Below, piece after piece: positions 1 to 10,292 of a stretch of 64,000 bases of DNA. The notes under the pieces were generated by a model. The model made no database searches and had not been told where the DNA came from. It worked only from the letters and a program-made list of their open reading frames with translations. Location of the stretch: positions 248,001 through 312,000 of the forward strand of contig NC_026488.1 in NCBI RefSeq assembly GCF_000328475.2, in the 5' to 3' direction. The stretch comes from Mycosarcoma maydis. Its lineage: Eukaryota > Basidiomycota > Ustilaginomycetes > Ustilaginales. Each line of letters opens with the position of its first letter. Position 1 is the stretch's first letter. The translations under genes and the position numbers were made by a program.

Positions 1-94
1 GATCGGATCGCACCCACCTAGGCTTATCCATCTGTCCGTATCCTGTCGTACCGTCGCGTCGTGTTGTGGCAGTGAAGCTCCTACCCTTGCCGAC

Positions 95-2542
95 ATGCCG
101 GTTCAATCCAAGCTTCGTCAGGACTCAAATTGGCTCGCACAACTCGTCTCACCTCACAACAGAGCAAAGCAAGGTCTTGGCCTCGTCGCCCTTCTTGTCC
201 TCTTGTCTCTCCGCAAACAATTCCACCATTGGTTGGATCGGCGCAATGTCATCAAACTCGCCCGCACACATTCCGGCTCGGTCCATCTCGACGTGGCTGA
301 TGCCTTGAAACAGGTCTATCTACCCAAGCCCGACGGATCTCGTGACTTGCTCGTCCCAAATCGTGGTTATGTATCCAAGGTTCCCATCAAGCCTACCTCG
401 AAACGCACCTTCGATGCCGACTATGCTGCCTTCCGCAAGCTGCCCCCTACTTCCGATGCAGCAGCGGTCAACGCAGGCAAGAAAAACATCAGCCAAGAAG
501 ATGCGAAACGCTCCCAGATCGAAGATGCAAAGTCCATGCGCGCCGACGGCGGTGCGGCTGCCGCCACCGCCAAAAAGGTTGGTGTCAACAAAGAGTTCTT
601 CCGGCAGCTCAAAGCCATCTTCCGCATCCTTGTCCCACGCAGGAACAGCAAGGAAGTCTTTATCTTCCTCCTCCACACCTCGTTCCTCGTGCTTCGAACC
701 TACCTTTCTATGCTCGTCGCCCGTCTCGACGGTATCATTGTTCGTGATCTCGTCTCTGCCAACGGTCGTGGCTTCCTTCGAGGTCTTGGTCTCTGGTTCT
801 TGCTCTCCATCCCATCGACCTACACCAACTCCATGATCCGCTTCCTCCAGTCCAAGCTCGCAATCGGCTTCCGCACGCGCCTCACACGATACGTCCACGA
901 CCTCTATCTCAACCACAACGCCAACTTCTACCGCATCATCAACCTCGACGGCCGTCTCGACGCCGCAGATCAGTACATCACCACCGACATTGCACGCTTC
1001 TGCGAAACTCTCGCCGCCCTCTACTCAAATGTCTCCAAACCTGTGCTCGACCTCATCATCTTCAACTATGCCCTCAGCCGCTCCCTTGGTCCCATGGGTA
1101 TCCTTGGCCTCACCGCAAACTACCTCTTCACCGGCTGGATCCTTCGTCAAGTCACACCTGCGTTCGGCAAACTTGCTGCCATCGAAGCCAAGCTCGAGGG
1201 CGACTTCCGTTCCGCCCACAGCCGACTCATCACAAACGCAGAAGAGATTGCCTTTTACAACGGCGCATCCATCGAAGCTGGTATCCTCAATCGTGCCTAC
1301 ATCCGCCTCGTGAGACACATCAACAGCATCTTCAAGATCCGCGTCGCGTTCAACATGACCGAGGACTTTGTGCTCAAGTATGCTTGGTCCGCCGCAGGTT
1401 ACGTCATCATTGCTGCGCCCTTCCTCTTTGGCCAGAAGAAGCCACAGTTTGAGTCGACCGATGCAGCGCCCATGCCAGCCCACATCGACAGCACCGTTGC
1501 GTCCAAGACCGAGTCTTATATCTCCAATCGCCGTCTGCTTCTGTCTCTCGCCGACGCAGGAAGTCGACTCATGTACAGTTACAAGGAGCTCGCCGAGTTG
1601 GCCGGTTTCACCAGTCGTGTCTACACGCTCATCTCGACCTTGCACTTGCTCAACAGAGAGCAATACCAGGCCATGCCCAGGCCTCTCGACCTTCCGACGG
1701 ACAAGCCCTTCTACGACCTAGGTCATATTGAGGGTCAGGTCGTCGTCGGCCCCAACTCGGTTGCCTTTGACAAGGTACCCATCGTTGCTCCAGCACCCGG
1801 CCTAGAGCGCGGGGGCGAGGAGCTGGTCAAAGACCTCACCTTGCGCATTCAGCCGGGAGAGCACATCCTCATAACAGGGCCCAATGGTGTTGGCAAGACA
1901 GCCGTCGCCCGTGTCGTGGCTGGTCTTTGGCCTGTATTCCAGGGTCGCCTAGAGCGACCCTCGATCAACGACATCATGTTCCTGCCGCAGCGACCTTACC
2001 TCTCCATCGGCAGTCTCCGCGAGCAAGTCATCTACCCCTACACCTATCCCGAGCACGTGGCATCCGGCAAGACCGATGACGACCTGCTTGCCATCCTCAA
2101 AGACGTGCACCTGGCTTACCTGCCCAGCCGAGAGGGTGGATGGGAGACCCGTAAGGAATGGAAGGACGTGCTGTCCGGAGGTGAAAAACAGCGCATGGGC
2201 ATGGCGCGTTTGCTCTACCACCGACCCAAGTTTGGCATCCTCGACGAGTGCACCAGTGCCGTCTCAACCGACGTCGAGGGACTCATGTATGCCAAGGCAA
2301 AGGAACTCGGTATCACACTCATCACTATCTCGCACCGACCTTCGCTGTTCAAGTATCACGAGGTGCTCTTACGTCTCACGGGCGAGAACGGTGCTTGGGA
2401 GACTGACTTTATCGGTGCCGAGACGGAACAGTTGAGCATGGAGAACGAGATTGAGGATCTCGAGAAAAAGATGGCCGAAGTGGAAGGTTGGAAGACGCGC
2501 ATTGGCGAAATTCAGAACGAGCTTCTCTTCAGCAAAAATTGA
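95..2542 (+). CDS. Peroxisomal ABC half-transporter (ABCD/ALDP-PXA family)
   Basis: An uninterrupted 815-residue frame starts at the first ATG. Known members of this family import very-long-chain acyl-CoA into peroxisomes as dimers of half-transporters, each with a membrane domain followed by one ATPase domain. Here the membrane domain covers roughly residues 180-500 and contains an EAA-like stretch (NAEEIAFYNGASIEAG, about residue 385). The ATPase half has Walker A GPNGVGKT near residue 595, the ABC signature LSGGEKQRMG near 693 and Walker B FGILDE near 713. The C-terminus is a short acidic coiled coil. The length is close to yeast Pxa1 and Pxa2, but I cannot say which of the two it matches. 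It converges on the orphan gene that ends at 2604. Confidence 0.9.
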   Translation: MPVQSKLRQDSNWLAQLVSPHNRAKQGLGLVALLVLLSLRKQFHHWLDRRNVIKLARTHSGSVHLDVADALKQVYLPKPDGSRDLLVPNRGYVSKVPIKPTSKRTFDADYAAFRKLPPTSDAAAVNAGKKNISQEDAKRSQIEDAKSMRADGGAAAATAKKVGVNKEFFRQLKAIFRILVPRRNSKEVFIFLLHTSFLVLRTYLSMLVARLDGIIVRDLVSANGRGFLRGLGLWFLLSIPSTYTNSMIRFLQSKLAIGFRTRLTRYVHDLYLNHNANFYRIINLDGRLDAADQYITTDIARFCETLAALYSNVSKPVLDLIIFNYALSRSLGPMGILGLTANYLFTGWILRQVTPAFGKLAAIEAKLEGDFRSAHSRLITNAEEIAFYNGASIEAGILNRAYIRLVRHINSIFKIRVAFNMTEDFVLKYAWSAAGYVIIAAPFLFGQKKPQFESTDAAPMPAHIDSTVASKTESYISNRRLLLSLADAGSRLMYSYKELAELAGFTSRVYTLISTLHLLNREQYQAMPRPLDLPTDKPFYDLGHIEGQVVVGPNSVAFDKVPIVAPAPGLERGGEELVKDLTLRIQPGEHILITGPNGVGKTAVARVVAGLWPVFQGRLERPSINDIMFLPQRPYLSIGSLREQVIYPYTYPEHVASGKTDDDLLAILKDVHLAYLPSREGGWETRKEWKDVLSGGEKQRMGMARLLYHRPKFGILDECTSAVSTDVEGLMYAKAKELGITLITISHRPSLFKYHEVLLRLTGENGAWETDFIGAETEQLSMENEIEDLEKKMAEVEGWKTRIGEIQNELLFSKN

Positions 2543-2603
2543 TCGCATCCTATCGTCATGCAATTCTAGTCCTCCATTTAAGCCTCGGCTGCATCGACGA
2601 ATG

Positions 2604-3304
2604 CTAGCTGTTTGTGATGGTGATGACCGCCCATGTGCACGCTCCGGCCTTTTCGGCGTTCCATCGATCCGCCCCGCGAGCCGCAGGACCTGCTAATTCG
2701 ACCTGGAGCTTGCATCGCTTCTTGTTGTCTGACCCAGGTGCGTTCAGCCCGAGGCACCATTCCATCCACGCAGCGGGGCCGGAGCGATCATTAGCTCCAC
2801 CTCCTTTGCGTTGAGGCTCGCCCAAATCACTTACCAGATCTTTGCCTGTTGACTCGTACTTGATCAGAAACCTACGCGGATGCGTTCCAGCCTCGGATGA
2901 AATCGCGTCTACTTGTAGCGGGAGAGCTGAGAAACAGGTCCAATGCTTGTCGTCGTGCCCCGAGTAGATGTCGATCGCGGCCAGACGCAAGTTCTCAGGT
3001 GTGGATTTGGAAGCATCATCGCCAGAAGTACAAGCTTCATCTTTACAGACAGAAATTAGAACGACGGCATTCGTGAAATGGTCAGCTTGTCAGACTCTTT
3101 CGCAATGGCAAGAAACAACACTTGTTACCTACACTGTAGACTCAGCCCCAAGCTCCGGTAGTTGTGATAGACCACGTCCGGATAAGCTTTGACTTCTGGA
3201 CCAATACTTTTCGAAGAGTTGTGCAATTGATTGAGTAAAGCCTGAATTCTTGGCTGGCCCGGGTCTGAGCCGAGGAGTTCTCGTAGCGCATCTATTTTGA
3301 GCAT
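2604..3304 (-). CDS. Conserved orphan protein, two exons, 202 aa
   Basis: This gene is only visible after splicing. Exon 1 is 3304-3133, starting at the ATG of MLKIDALRELLG. A 92-bp GT-AG intron (3132-3041, donor GTAGGT, acceptor TAAAG) follows, and exon 2 is 3040-2604. The junction codon is TAT, giving GLSLQ-Y-EACTSG, and the frame then runs to the stop without a break. Recognisable blocks are YPDVVYHNYRSLGLSLQ near residue 43, a GKDLVSDLGEPQRKGGG block in the middle, and a C-terminal stretch with WMEW and ELAGPAARGADRW. These look like a conserved fungal domain of unknown function, but I cannot name the family. There is no signal peptide or membrane segment. The gene is convergent with the ABC transporter, and its upstream region is shared with the gene starting at 3773. 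Confidence 0.7.
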
Positions 3305-3493
3305 GGACGGTAATACTGGCTTGTATGCTCAAGCCGTGGGATCTTTGTAAGAGAAGCATGGGATGCGAGTCGGTCAAGAGCAAGCGAAACAAGTTGGAGT
3401 CTGTGCTTGGTGCTTGACACACACACATATAATCACGAACGATGATAGGCTGTGATGAATTTTGCACCTTGCATGTTGCACGTTGCATGGTTG

Positions 3494-3605
3494 TGGAGGG
3501 AATCACGAATCACGAATGTGTGGCCGAATTCCGCCAAGTCACATTCACGATTCGTGATTCTGGTCATTCGTTATTCACACGTCACATTCGTGATTCACAT
3601 CTTGA
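3494..3605. repeat. Heptamer (TCACGAN) copies in a divergent promoter region
   Basis: The intergenic stretch 3305-3772 separates two divergent genes. It carries scattered copies of the 7-bp unit in both orientations, for example AATCACGAATCACGAATG at 3501-3518 and ATTCACGATTCGTGATTC at 3544-3561. Nothing else recognisable was seen here. Confidence 0.85.
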
Positions 3606-3772
3606 TTGTGCTTGCACCCACTCCGCCACATCACGCCGCACAGTTCCCATCGGAGCGCAACGTACGATCCATTTTCTATGTTAGAGGCGGCGCAATACGA
3701 TTGAGAGGTATTCGGAACCTCTCCTTCGTGATTGCCACTTGCTTCGTCGCAGCACAATCAGGATAAGCCAGC

Positions 3773-6049
3773 ATGGATGCCTGGTCCAGTCCGTGGGGCG
3801 ACGACAACGTCCTACCAGACGTTCTTCCATCGAAACCCGCCGTTAAAGATGACGGCATTGGTTTAGAGTCGAACGCAGCCTCGGCGACCTTTTCGTCGTT
3901 GAATGCCTTCGATGCATCGGACCCATGGTCCACGGATGCAGTACTTCCTGCTGTGGAGTTCCCTCCTGCGCCAGACGCAAAGGCTGCAGCATCTAACGAG
4001 GACAACAACACGCCAGATGCAGAGGAATCCGCTCTTCGCAGTAAACTATACATATCCGCAAACTGGAGCGACGCTCCGAGCAGCCCTGTTGCCGAATCGC
4101 AACGGATTTCAATGGCATCGCCATCGGCCAGTCGTCGCTCCAACACAAACGCAGAAACACCGGCAGCTACGATTCAAAAGCAGCTCCTCTCATCTCATGA
4201 TCCGTGGGCAGCCGAATCCTCGTCTGCCAGCTGGGACACTGTGAAACTAGTCACTTCTTCCTCAAATTTTGCATCAGACCTACAGCCGCAATCCACTGGC
4301 TGGCCAACATCCGAGATAGATACTCTTCCGCACAATCTCGAACAAGGCAACTCCTCATCAGCACTTGCTCAGAGCCCAGGCTTCAGCCCAAACGCTTACT
4401 CAACAGCGCATGATGTTCCGACACAGGCCGATACGAGCCAAGATCGGCATCAGATTGGCGCTGGTTTGGACGTTTGGGCAGCAGAAGCTTCTTCCCGCGA
4501 AAAGAAAGCACACCGCTTGGACCGAGAAGAGATCGACAAGCTCAAGGTAGACGCTCGTAAACTTATAAGTAGCATCAGCTCAGATAAAGAGACGCAGGCG
4601 AGCTTTGCGCAACCCAGCAATAGTGAAGGGAGCTGGACTGACCTCTTCGGCAGCCAAGGCGCGCAACGTGATAAGTTGCATCATCTTCAGTCCCCGCCCG
4701 CATCGCTCATGTCATCCAGCGGCGCTCTCCGTCTGCACTTGCCGCATTCCAGCCCCGCAACCTTGGATCGATTTCGCAGCTCGATCGCTCACACAGAGCA
4801 TCGTGGCGTCAAATTGACGTCGCTGGACAACAATTCTAGTTGGCAGAAAAGTTCTCGACCGCTCACAAAAGCAGAGTGGCTTCCAGACTCACTGTCGGCA
4901 GAAGTAGACAGCCTGTCTCTTGCAAGTACGAATGCCGATACAGTTACCGGTACCTCGAGCACCACGTCTGGGCCCGGCTGGATGCAGACTTCGAGCAATG
5001 ACATGCGATCAGCATCTGGTCCTAGCTTCCTTGCCTCTTTTTTCAAGGGCCGTCAAGCAAGCGTCACGAACATCGCCGCTGTAGGCAGCCCGACTGTCTC
5101 TCAAGAAATGAAAGCAAGAAGATCGACTTCGTCGATCGAAACCTCCTCGCCCAGGACCTCCGGACGCTTCGAACGATATCAAGATACAGCCGCAAGCAAA
5201 TATACTGATGATCCATCAGGGCCCGATCTCATGTCACTAGACACGGCCACCGCATCTGCATCTGTGGTGCCTTCACCGACCGCTCCGCCCAGCGCACCTG
5301 CGCAAGGCCCTGGCCTGCTGACCAGATGGAGGAACAGTGGCCTTTTCAAGTCATCAGCAAAGAAGCAAAATCCAAGCTGGGCATCTTCTTCTCTGCGTCG
5401 AGATGACCTGGACTGGCTCGAGGAGCAAGAGAGTACAGACTCCAGGATAGGGCGGTATCACTACGACGACGATGTGGACGCCGAAGATTCGTTTGCCAGC
5501 TTTCAGGATTCTAGTCCACGGGCCGCGTCTCCGCCTCTGAGGACGGATCTTGCACCAGTGGCCAATGCACTCGATGCTTTCGACAATTTGTTCAGTCCAG
5601 CGATTCAGACGAGTCTCACCTCGGGTGCCAGCCCGACAGCCACGTCGTCGGTACGTTCAAGCTTGTCCATCGGTCGAATGAGCAGCGAGGGGGGATTGAT
5701 GACCATCAACACAAGTCTGGGCAGAGCAAACAATCTGGAAAGAAAGATCGCTGCTTCGCCACTGCAGCCGCTACCTCAGGCTCAAAATAAGCGGACTTCG
5801 ATTGTGCCACCGCCCCGAGTCAATGCTGCCTCCTCGAGGCTGGCACGCCCAGATTCTGCGAAAACCCAAACGCCAGCCCAAGGAATCGCAGATCCTTTTG
5901 CCGACTTCTTGAGTGATACCCCAAAGCAGCAGCTCTCCAATCCAAACGCTGCTCAGGTACCATTTGTACCGGCAAAAGCCAGCACGCCGTCCGCAAATGG
6001 CAAGGGAGGATTGACCGCTGACGATCTGCTTTTTTTTGACAATCTCTGA
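3773..6049 (+). CDS. Large disordered protein with clathrin/AP-2 binding motifs
   Basis: This is a single 758-residue frame, rich in Ser, Ala and Pro, with no folded domain or membrane segment that I recognise. What stands out is a set of short linear motifs typical of endocytic accessory proteins. DPW tripeptides sit at residues 50-52 and 143-145, with a DVW variant near 235. A DPF is at 707-709. Clathrin-box matches (L-hydrophobic-x-hydrophobic-D/E) are LMSLD in the middle and LLFFD at 752-756, almost at the C-terminus. In epsins and related adaptors, DPW and DPF bind AP-2 appendage domains and the clathrin box binds the clathrin terminal domain. A role in clathrin-coated vesicle formation is therefore an inference from motifs alone. 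A short charged, probably helical segment follows the DVW motif. Confidence 0.75.
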   Translation: MDAWSSPWGDDNVLPDVLPSKPAVKDDGIGLESNAASATFSSLNAFDASDPWSTDAVLPAVEFPPAPDAKAAASNEDNNTPDAEESALRSKLYISANWSDAPSSPVAESQRISMASPSASRRSNTNAETPAATIQKQLLSSHDPWAAESSSASWDTVKLVTSSSNFASDLQPQSTGWPTSEIDTLPHNLEQGNSSSALAQSPGFSPNAYSTAHDVPTQADTSQDRHQIGAGLDVWAAEASSREKKAHRLDREEIDKLKVDARKLISSISSDKETQASFAQPSNSEGSWTDLFGSQGAQRDKLHHLQSPPASLMSSSGALRLHLPHSSPATLDRFRSSIAHTEHRGVKLTSLDNNSSWQKSSRPLTKAEWLPDSLSAEVDSLSLASTNADTVTGTSSTTSGPGWMQTSSNDMRSASGPSFLASFFKGRQASVTNIAAVGSPTVSQEMKARRSTSSIETSSPRTSGRFERYQDTAASKYTDDPSGPDLMSLDTATASASVVPSPTAPPSAPAQGPGLLTRWRNSGLFKSSAKKQNPSWASSSLRRDDLDWLEEQESTDSRIGRYHYDDDVDAEDSFASFQDSSPRAASPPLRTDLAPVANALDAFDNLFSPAIQTSLTSGASPTATSSVRSSLSIGRMSSEGGLMTINTSLGRANNLERKIAASPLQPLPQAQNKRTSIVPPPRVNAASSRLARPDSAKTQTPAQGIADPFADFLSDTPKQQLSNPNAAQVPFVPAKASTPSANGKGGLTADDLLFFDNL

Positions 6050-6211
6050 TCCGCATGTCAATCTGTCGCGAATCGGGAAATGCATGTTGCACCTGTCGTC
6101 AAGCCATGCGTAATGCAGCTGTCTTCACGAGCTCGATCTGGTGGTCGGAAAGTGAGGTGAGATATCAAAGCTGTATGAGATTCGACCCTAGAGATGAGAC
6201 TGGAGACCAGA

Positions 6212-6565
6212 TCATTTCGATCCTTTTGTTTCCTTGAAGAGGACGTGCTTTCGGACTGTTCGCGGAATTGGGAGGACGTGTACACGCGCGGTTGCAGTTC
6301 ACGTCAGCGGCTGAGCTTGTAGGAACCTTTGGAATGTTATTGTGCGGCACAACTTACCTTTAGGGTCGTACTTCATCATGCTGAGCCTTTCTGCTACTCT
6401 TGTTCGGCGTGTGGTGTACATGAAACCTGTACCCGCTGTCGATACCAGACGGGCGATCACCACACTAATGCATCGAGGAACCAAATTTAGTCAGCAGATC
6501 TGGGCGATATGCGGATTCACATCGGATACGAATGCGGCTTACCGAGCTTTCGACTTTACCGCCAT
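6212..6565 (-). CDS. Mitochondrial ribosomal protein bL33m (57 aa, three exons)
   Basis: The gene was found by splicing by hand. Exon 1 (6565-6543) encodes MAVKSKAR, exon 2 is 6464-6358 and exon 3 is 6255-6212. All junctions are GT-AG, and the total is 174 nt or 58 codons. The product matches the bL33 family along its whole length: a basic N-terminus, then RLVSTAGTGFMYTTRRTR, then a KYDP motif and HVLFKETK near the end. Bacterial and mitochondrial L33 proteins are 50-65 residues with the same order of blocks, so the length fits. It would be a component of the mitochondrial large ribosomal subunit. The gene is convergent with the adaptor-like gene ending at 6049. About 330 bp of featureless DNA separates it from the carboxypeptidase gene. 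Confidence 0.88.
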
Positions 6566-6894
6566 CTTATACAACGGATTCAGCAAGACACAGATGGTGG
6601 ATAGGATAAAGATAGGGGAAATTGCTCGTAGATCATTTAGCCAAATTTTGGCTGGTCTTCACCAACCTGGATCCCGTCCCGAAATCCGAAATTTTCGCAT
6701 CCTGATAACCTACACGCTGTATAATAACTCGTGACTATGCGCGTATGATGCATGTTCTTTCTCAACCACAAACAAGACTCAGGAAACAGCCGCGACGGGC
6801 GCACGACACACCCAGTCAATAATCCTTGTATCTGGATCAAGTGCACAAATTGTGAATGTCCTCATCTCTCTACCAAACACGTTTCTAAACGACA

Positions 6895-8670
6895 TCAAAG
6901 CATGAAGGTTCGCTGGAAACTGTATCGCGAGCGCAGCATTTCGCCCACGCGCTGAAATCTGTACGCTTCTTGTACGGTGGCATCTCTCGGTGCCTGATTG
7001 CTCTTGTTGGGCGCATTTAAGGTGGTGTTGTAAGTCGCATCGGGAGGCAGCACCTCGAATTGAACAGTACCGTTCCCTTCACGGTATGTACTCTTGGCAG
7101 GCCCGATGGTCTTGTACGTGCTATCTCGAGAAATCTTGTCTTTTCCCGTTGCCAGATCTGTGCCTTTAAGCACCCTCTGAAACAGTTCTAGTGATGCCAG
7201 CGGCTGGTAGAATGGAACCTCGTGGCCACTCTCGTAGATACGAACGAATGAGAATTGGCCGCTCTGCTTCACCTGGCCGTGCGTTACGCCATCCGAGGTT
7301 TCAAGGTCTTGATAGCCAGCTTGGTCGAAGCCTTTGTGCTGGACTTGCTCAGCAATGACCTCACCGCCCAACCAATTGCAGTTGTAGTCGGCGTCGCCCG
7401 CATACATGACCACCTGTACTCCCTGGTCCAACAGCGCACGCACATCCTCGATCGTCCCTTCTTCGCGACCGTCATCGCCCGTGTTACTGAAAGCATTCGA
7501 GACGGTCGAAGAGCTCTCGCTAAAGTTCTGGAACGCCCCGATCGCCTTTTGGAAAGCGGGCGTGTTGAGGTAGTCGATGTAGAAGCTGTATGGGAAAGGA
7601 TCCGGCGAAAGCTCCCGAATATCGTACTCGTCTCGATTGGCGTAAAGGTCCAAGATCGACTCGACGTTGTCAGCACAGAAGGTGTCGGCCGTGCTGCAGG
7701 CCTGGTTCGTTCCGGTCGAATAGCAGTCCCGGATCTGATCCAGGCAATTGCCTGGGCCAAACAGATTGTTGTACATCATATGCTCAACCGACGAGTTGAA
7801 GGGTCGGTAGTCGTACGTGTTTCCGGGCGACACGGTAAAGTTGTAGTATGCGGCGTATTGTACCTCAGGTGAGTACCATCCGTTACCGATCATGACCGAT
7901 TTGAGCTTGATCTTGTGCGCCTTCGATGAGCGGTGCGCATTCTGCTCTTCAATGTACTTGTTGAAGATTGGACCGTAGTGACCGCCGTACGACTCGGTCG
8001 CAAAGTGGAAGTCCTCGCGCGAGTATTGCGGGAACGCGCCCATGAAGCCTTGCAGCGTACGGTAGAAATTTTCGGCAGCTGATCCGGTTGTGTTGGCAGT
8101 TAGGGTGACGTTGGCTGCCGAGTAGGTACCACAGGTGCCATATGCTTGCGCATATTCCGGGCACTCGTTGCTAGGAAGCGCCACCAGAGACTCGGTAGAT
8201 GGATCCACGTAACCAGGCACCAACTTGGTGTAAGAAAACCCCGTAGTCGCCGGCTGATCGATAAATATCATGTTGCTGGCATTATTCCAAGCGTAGGGGT
8301 TATTGACGACGGTGCCATTTGAGTCCACCGAGCATGGACCAAGCTCTTGGAACAAACCGATCATGGACGACGATCCCGGTCCTCCGTTGATCCAGACAGT
8401 TAAAGGAGCATTTTCAGGCTTCTCGTTGCGCGCTTCGAAGAACCAGAAGAAGATGTGCTCGTCCTCCTGCACGTCGACATAGCCAGTGAAACTCTTAACG
8501 TTGGGATTGGTTTCGCAGGTGCCTGTTGGGACTTGTTTGTATCGCACGGGGATGTCAAGGTAGCCCTTGGTCGTCTTGAGATCTGTGGGAGGCTGTACGA
8601 ATTGGGCAGAGATCGTGTTGAAGAGTGAGAGTGCTGCGATCACCACAGCGAGCATGTACTGCGCCGCCAT
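6895..8670 (-). CDS. Secreted serine carboxypeptidase, S10 family
   Basis: This is an intronless 591-residue protein. Residues 1-22 form a signal peptide (hydrophobic core LAVVIAALSLF, probable cleavage after SA). The S10 fold is shown by WINGGPGSSSM at residues 93-103, which forms the oxyanion region. The catalytic triad is Ser227 in TESYGGHYGP, Asp428 in GDADYNCNWLGGE and His483 in ESGHEVPFY. Several N-glycosylation sequons (for example NVT, NTT, NFS) and paired cysteines agree with secretion or vacuolar targeting. The family removes C-terminal residues from peptides at acidic pH. There is no obvious GPI or membrane anchor at the C-terminus. Its promoter faces the repeat island that begins at about 8.7 kb. 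Confidence 0.93.
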   Translation of the reverse strand: MAAQYMLAVVIAALSLFNTISAQFVQPPTDLKTTKGYLDIPVRYKQVPTGTCETNPNVKSFTGYVDVQEDEHIFFWFFEARNEKPENAPLTVWINGGPGSSSMIGLFQELGPCSVDSNGTVVNNPYAWNNASNMIFIDQPATTGFSYTKLVPGYVDPSTESLVALPSNECPEYAQAYGTCGTYSAANVTLTANTTGSAAENFYRTLQGFMGAFPQYSREDFHFATESYGGHYGPIFNKYIEEQNAHRSSKAHKIKLKSVMIGNGWYSPEVQYAAYYNFTVSPGNTYDYRPFNSSVEHMMYNNLFGPGNCLDQIRDCYSTGTNQACSTADTFCADNVESILDLYANRDEYDIRELSPDPFPYSFYIDYLNTPAFQKAIGAFQNFSESSSTVSNAFSNTGDDGREEGTIEDVRALLDQGVQVVMYAGDADYNCNWLGGEVIAEQVQHKGFDQAGYQDLETSDGVTHGQVKQSGQFSFVRIYESGHEVPFYQPLASLELFQRVLKGTDLATGKDKISRDSTYKTIGPAKSTYREGNGTVQFEVLPPDATYNTTLNAPNKSNQAPRDATVQEAYRFQRVGEMLRSRYSFQRTFML

Positions 8671-9027
8671 CGTGCTTCTCTTCCTACTCTGTGACTGCTT
8701 GTAGGAGGGCTTAACTCGTGACTATAAGCTGGTAGGACAAGAACGTTGAGTAACACCGGGGAGTTGCTCGCTTCAAGATCCTCATCGCCAAGGAGATCTG
8801 AGCGCCGTTCTCTTATCAAGACCGTGCGCGTCATGTGTGCATGAAGCCGTAGGGAAAGAGAGCCGACGACAGCTATGTTCGGAACTCTGTGTTCCGATAT
8901 GCGTGAGAATCGTGAATATCGGATCAGTTAACTAGTTAACTATAACTGACCACCCCGATCGCCCATGATCAACATACCACTAGGCAATCTCAACATCACT
9001 GAATAGTTACGAGACCTGAAAGGCCAG

Positions 9028-9325
9028 ACAGGAATTCGTGATTCGTGATTGTGAATCGCGAATCGTGAATGAGCAGCTCAACGAATTTCTGTGATTCTGT
9101 GATTCACGATTTCCGCACTGGCCCACGAAATGAAAAGATAAGGTTGATCAGCGGATCATTCACGATTTGATATTCACGATTCACGATTCACGATTCACGA
9201 TTTGTGATTCGTGATTCACGATTTGACCTCTCATAGCACATTCAATCATGAATCACAGAGGCAAGTCAACTACATCATGCATGGCATGTACAGGTGTGTG
9301 ATCCATGATTCACGATTCGTGAGCA
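9028..9325. repeat. Dense heptamer array upstream of the carboxypeptidase
   Basis: Many tandem and inverted copies of the 7-bp unit lie here, in forms such as ATTCACG and ATTCGTG. The longest perfect run is near 9170-9210. The sequence between 8671 and 9028 holds the carboxypeptidase promoter and no other feature that I could support. Confidence 0.9.
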
Positions 9326-9659
9326 TTGCTACGACCAGCCGGAACTCTTCTCAATTACGACTCAACCTGCAGACGCTCGTTGTGGTATGAAAAGATGCTG
9401 AAAGACAACCCCGCAAAGGCCTGACGGTAACACGAACTACCCCGTACGTGCTCGCAGCTATGATGCTTCCGATGTAACAAGCGCAGAATCGAACATGGTC
9501 CATGCGTTCCTCGATCACGAACTACGTCGTGAGTCTGGGCTACGGCATGTTCTTAGACTTCTTCACACGCACGTAGACTCATCTTCCTTCGTTTCTGTAT
9601 GTTGAGGTAAACAGAGAGAGCAGCGGGTGAAGGAACGTTGTTGAGAGTACTAATCTGCT

Positions 9660-10232
9660 TTTCATGATTTCAACAATTAAACAGATATACGTATCGAAGG
9701 TGGGCGGCACAGTTAGCCTGCTCAACTTCAGCCCCAAGACGCGCCAATGGGAACGTATGACATACAGTGATTGCCTCCTTGTGCCGGGTCTGGTCACCAA
9801 CCTAATCACGAATCGGCACCAAGTCAGTAACGCGATCTCAAGGCAAGGTGATTTTCGAGGACGAAACGGTCACTGTCCAGGATCGCCACAGTAGCGCAAT
9901 CCGTGTACCAATTGGGGGCGATGGGTACCCATCTGCTGCTATGATGTTGTGGGACGACAGCATGCTCGAGCCAGCTGTCTCCCTGGCGTTCGCAGCAAAC
10001 ACTCCCGAACGGCCAGATGCCGCTCCGCCCAAGTCCTCCAGTAAAGCAGACCTTTGGCACCGTCGACTTGGTCATCCTAGCCGCGACGCACTTGCACACA
10101 CTCGCGCTGTCACCACAGGACACGACATTCCCCAAACTCCGGCTAGTGGCACAGAGACCGGGACTGGAACTTTATGCGATGTGTGCATACGCAGCAAGGC
10201 CGTCTTGAGTAAAATAGGAGTAGATAATGGGA
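9660..10232 (+). pseudogene. Copia retrotransposon remnant (gag-pre-integrase region)
   Basis: Two overlapping frames together read like the start of a Copia polyprotein pre-integrase region. The first frame (about 9664-9850) contains CLLVPGLVTNLI, and the second (from 9848) contains VIFEDETVTV-like sequence followed by LWHRRLGHPSRDAL and a CDVC zinc-knuckle pair. In intact Copia elements these occur in this order in one frame, so a frameshift separates them here. The similarity stops just after CDVCIRSK, where a sequence related to other repeats in the island begins. No integrase core, reverse transcriptase or paired LTRs follow. This is a dead fragment. Confidence 0.75.
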
Positions 10233-10246
10233 CGTTGTCGGGAGTA

Positions 10247-10292
10247 CCAGTCTGCTTCTTTATAAACAGATATACTCAAATTGGCAACATAA
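10247..10292 (+). repeat. Dispersed repeat copy 1 (no heptamer insertion)
   Basis: This ~46-bp tract, containing CTTCTTTATAAACAGATATA and CTCAAATTGGCAACAT, recurs at 11757-11812 and partly at 10490-10515. It is the empty version: the other two copies each carry a 7-bp insertion near the CAAATT site. Confidence 0.6.

Noticed and set aside
9028..9325. CRISPR-like array
   Set aside because: Units are 7 bp, there are no spacers of constant size, and the organism is eukaryotic.
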